From contig SCHM01000004.1 in assembly GCA_004123355.1 (NCBI GenBank), positions 5,297,017-5,361,016 of the forward strand: a stretch of DNA of 64,000 nucleotides, in the 5' to 3' direction. Positions 62,629 through 64,000 of this stretch are shown here, piece after piece. Position 1 is the stretch's first letter; every line of letters starts with the position of its first letter. Position numbers and translations under genes: made by a program. The stretch is from Amphirosellinia nigrospora. Taxonomy: Eukaryota; Ascomycota; Sordariomycetes; Xylariales; Xylariaceae. The notes beneath the pieces were generated by a model, which saw only the letters and a list, made by a program, of their open reading frames with translations, was not told the origin of the DNA and did no database searches.

Positions 62629-63335
62629 CTACCCTCCAAGTGCAGCCTCCAAGATACCTACGCCGAGCGCCACACCAGCCCCGATCCCAATGTTCTTCCA
62701 GGTGAGTCGGCCATGCTCGTAGAGGCCGAGGGCCTTGTAGCCAAGGTAGGCGCTAACACCACAACGGCAGTGAGATTCGTCACGACAAGGGCGGTGCTGG
62801 CGCCTTCGCTGAGGTCGGCGAAGAACTTGGTGACGGCGTTGTCGGCCTTGCGGGCCTTCTTGGCGCTCTTCTTCTTGGCTAGGTCGGCCTCGGCGCGGGC
62901 ACGGGCGGCAGCATGGGCGGCGGTCCTCCATATCCTCCGCCTCTCCTGAGTCTCGGTCTGGATGTCCTGCTCGAGGAAGTCTGAAGGTACGGTGCGCACT
63001 GAGGGTGTATCCACGTCGACCAGGGACGACGTGCTAGCCGTCTCAGAAGGGATGATCTGGGGTGGTTGCGGGGCGGCAGCCTGGGGTAGTCTTGTAATTA
63101 GTTGGCTGTTCCTCACTTGAAGCGTAGGAGCGGTGATGCGATTTATGGTGGTTATGATGAAGTTATTCCAAGGGTGCTCCCATTCCCAGGTAGTGTGATA
63201 GACTTGGGACATACCTCCTCGGGAGTTTGTTTCGGCCCAGAGGCAGCGACGGAAGCGTACGACACTGCAAACAAAGATGCATTAGCCGGCGTTTCGTTGA
63301 CTCTAGATAGCAACTGATTTGTTTATCTACTTACT
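62629..63335 (-). CDS. om14: Mitochondrial outer membrane protein OM14 homologue, split start codon, one frame break
   Basis: In yeast, OM14 is an outer-membrane protein that helps dock cytosolic ribosomes at mitochondria. Exon 1 contributes only the A of the start codon (63,335). After a 70-bp intron (63,265-63,334), exon 2 (63,215-63,264) supplies TG and then SYASVAASGPKQTPEE. A 134-bp intron (63,081-63,214) leads to exon 3 (62,629-63,080). The protein has a disordered, acidic middle (TVPSDFLEQDIQTETQERRR), a Lys/Ala-rich helix (KKKSAKKARKADNAVTKFF) and two C-terminal membrane segments (ALVVTNLTAVV; WKNIGIGAGVALGVGILEA). At 62,759-62,760 one missing base shifts the frame between TAVV and VSAYLGYKALGLYEHGRLTW. 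With it restored the product is exactly 167 aa. Confidence 0.82.
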
Positions 63336-64000
63336 TTTGTTGGTCGGCGAGGTGAGACGTAGATATTATAAGAAGGGCAAGAGGAGAAGGAGAGAATCAA
63401 ACGAGGTGCAGGGTGCAACAGTGCCGGCAATGTGTTAATGTGTGAATTGAGTTGTCAAATTCATGTGATTGGCGAGAGGGGGGGGGTAGAAAGACGGGCC
63501 ATACGCTATATATTGCAGGTGGCAGAGGTGATAGATTGCTGTTCCTGAGCCGTGCCATCAGTGATGCCATGAGTTGTCGCGAGTGGTGCAACCTTGGCCA
63601 GGTGCAGTGCGGGACAGAAGCTCCCCCTGTCATTGGCCCCTCCGTGACGTCAAGCACGCGCTAAGTCAATTGGGCTAGCTTAGGTACGCGATAGTTGACA
63701 GAAGAAGGCCTAGACCCTCCTAAGGTACCGAGGTACTAATGAGAGTGAAACAATGTCATGGCATTCATTGAAACACCCATACTAATATGGAGAGACATGT
63801 TATTCGCCTCAATAGTTTCCTACTTTACAGACGTGACCCCTACGCCTAATCAAATCTGACTTCTTGCCGTCTTAACTCCATTTCGATTTGGTGCGCAACA
63901 TGAGCTCTATCTCTAGAAATCTTAGAATGAGCTGACTAGATGATTCCAGAAATAATGGGGATATATCAGGTCAACTAGCATATCAATCCGTGACCTAGCT
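63336..64000. other. OM14 leader and promoter region to the window end
   Basis: The non-coding leader of OM14 begins right of 63,335 (minus strand ACCAACAAA just before the donor). A G-run at about 63,479-63,486 is the longest homopolymer of G here. No gene is supported from 63,665 to 64,000; the 86- and 70-codon frames at 63,397-63,664 lie on opposite strands over the same DNA and show no domain. Confidence 0.35.

Overview
The window reads as a piece of a filamentous ascomycete genome (Pezizomycotina, most likely Sordariomycetes). The reasons are short spliceosomal introns of about 50-150 bp with GT/AG ends, a fungal gene set (CYP65-like P450, vacuolar-type Ca2+-ATPase, SulP transporter, fungal SET protein, BCS1-like AAA ATPase, OM14), and a sharp division between a nearly coding-free AT block and ordinary gene-bearing DNA. 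I cannot name the species.

Positions 1 to about 31,860 are a graveyard of nested mobile elements burnt out by repeat-induced point mutation (RIP). G+C is extremely low, TA-rich strings dominate and coding potential is gone. From internal alignments I resolve two LTR retrotransposon families. Family B has LTRs of about 290 bp and a body of about 6.6-6.8 kb. It has three copies: an oldest broken copy at 646-21,176, a second copy at 10,944-19,378 inserted in the first, and an antisense copy at 23,114-31,401. Family L has LTRs of about 200 bp and a length of 7.9 kb. One copy lies at 1,729-9,610, and the 3' end of another forms the left edge of the window. A Fot1/Pot2-like TIR transposon (14,157-15,976) sits in B copy 2 and a small non-coding LTR-like element (23,892-25,458) sits in B copy 3. 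Two AT-rich stretches (21,177-23,113 and 31,402-31,860) are the mutated flanks of B copy 3.

Positions 31,860 to 64,000 are gene-bearing, and all nine recognisable genes are on the minus strand. In order they are: a peroxisomal MaoC/hydratase-2 enzyme ending in SKL; a CYP65-like P450; a P-type Ca2+-ATPase; a SulP/STAS transporter; a secreted EGF-like protein; a SET-domain protein with a signal peptide; a BCS1-like AAA ATPase; an unrecognised disordered/coiled-coil protein; and the mitochondrial outer-membrane protein OM14. They do not form an obvious pathway. The MaoC enzyme and P450 next to the AT block could be remnants of a metabolic locus, but no backbone synthase is present.

An unexpected pattern runs through the gene half. 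Eight of the nine genes carry frame breaks, mostly losses of one base in short homopolymer runs, while splice sites and protein motifs on both sides stay intact. The P450 is the only gene that reads cleanly. I favour consensus-sequence error, with genuine gene decay as the alternative. OM14 also has its start codon split by an intron. I found no CRISPR, no rRNA or convincing tRNA, and no clearly new biological system.
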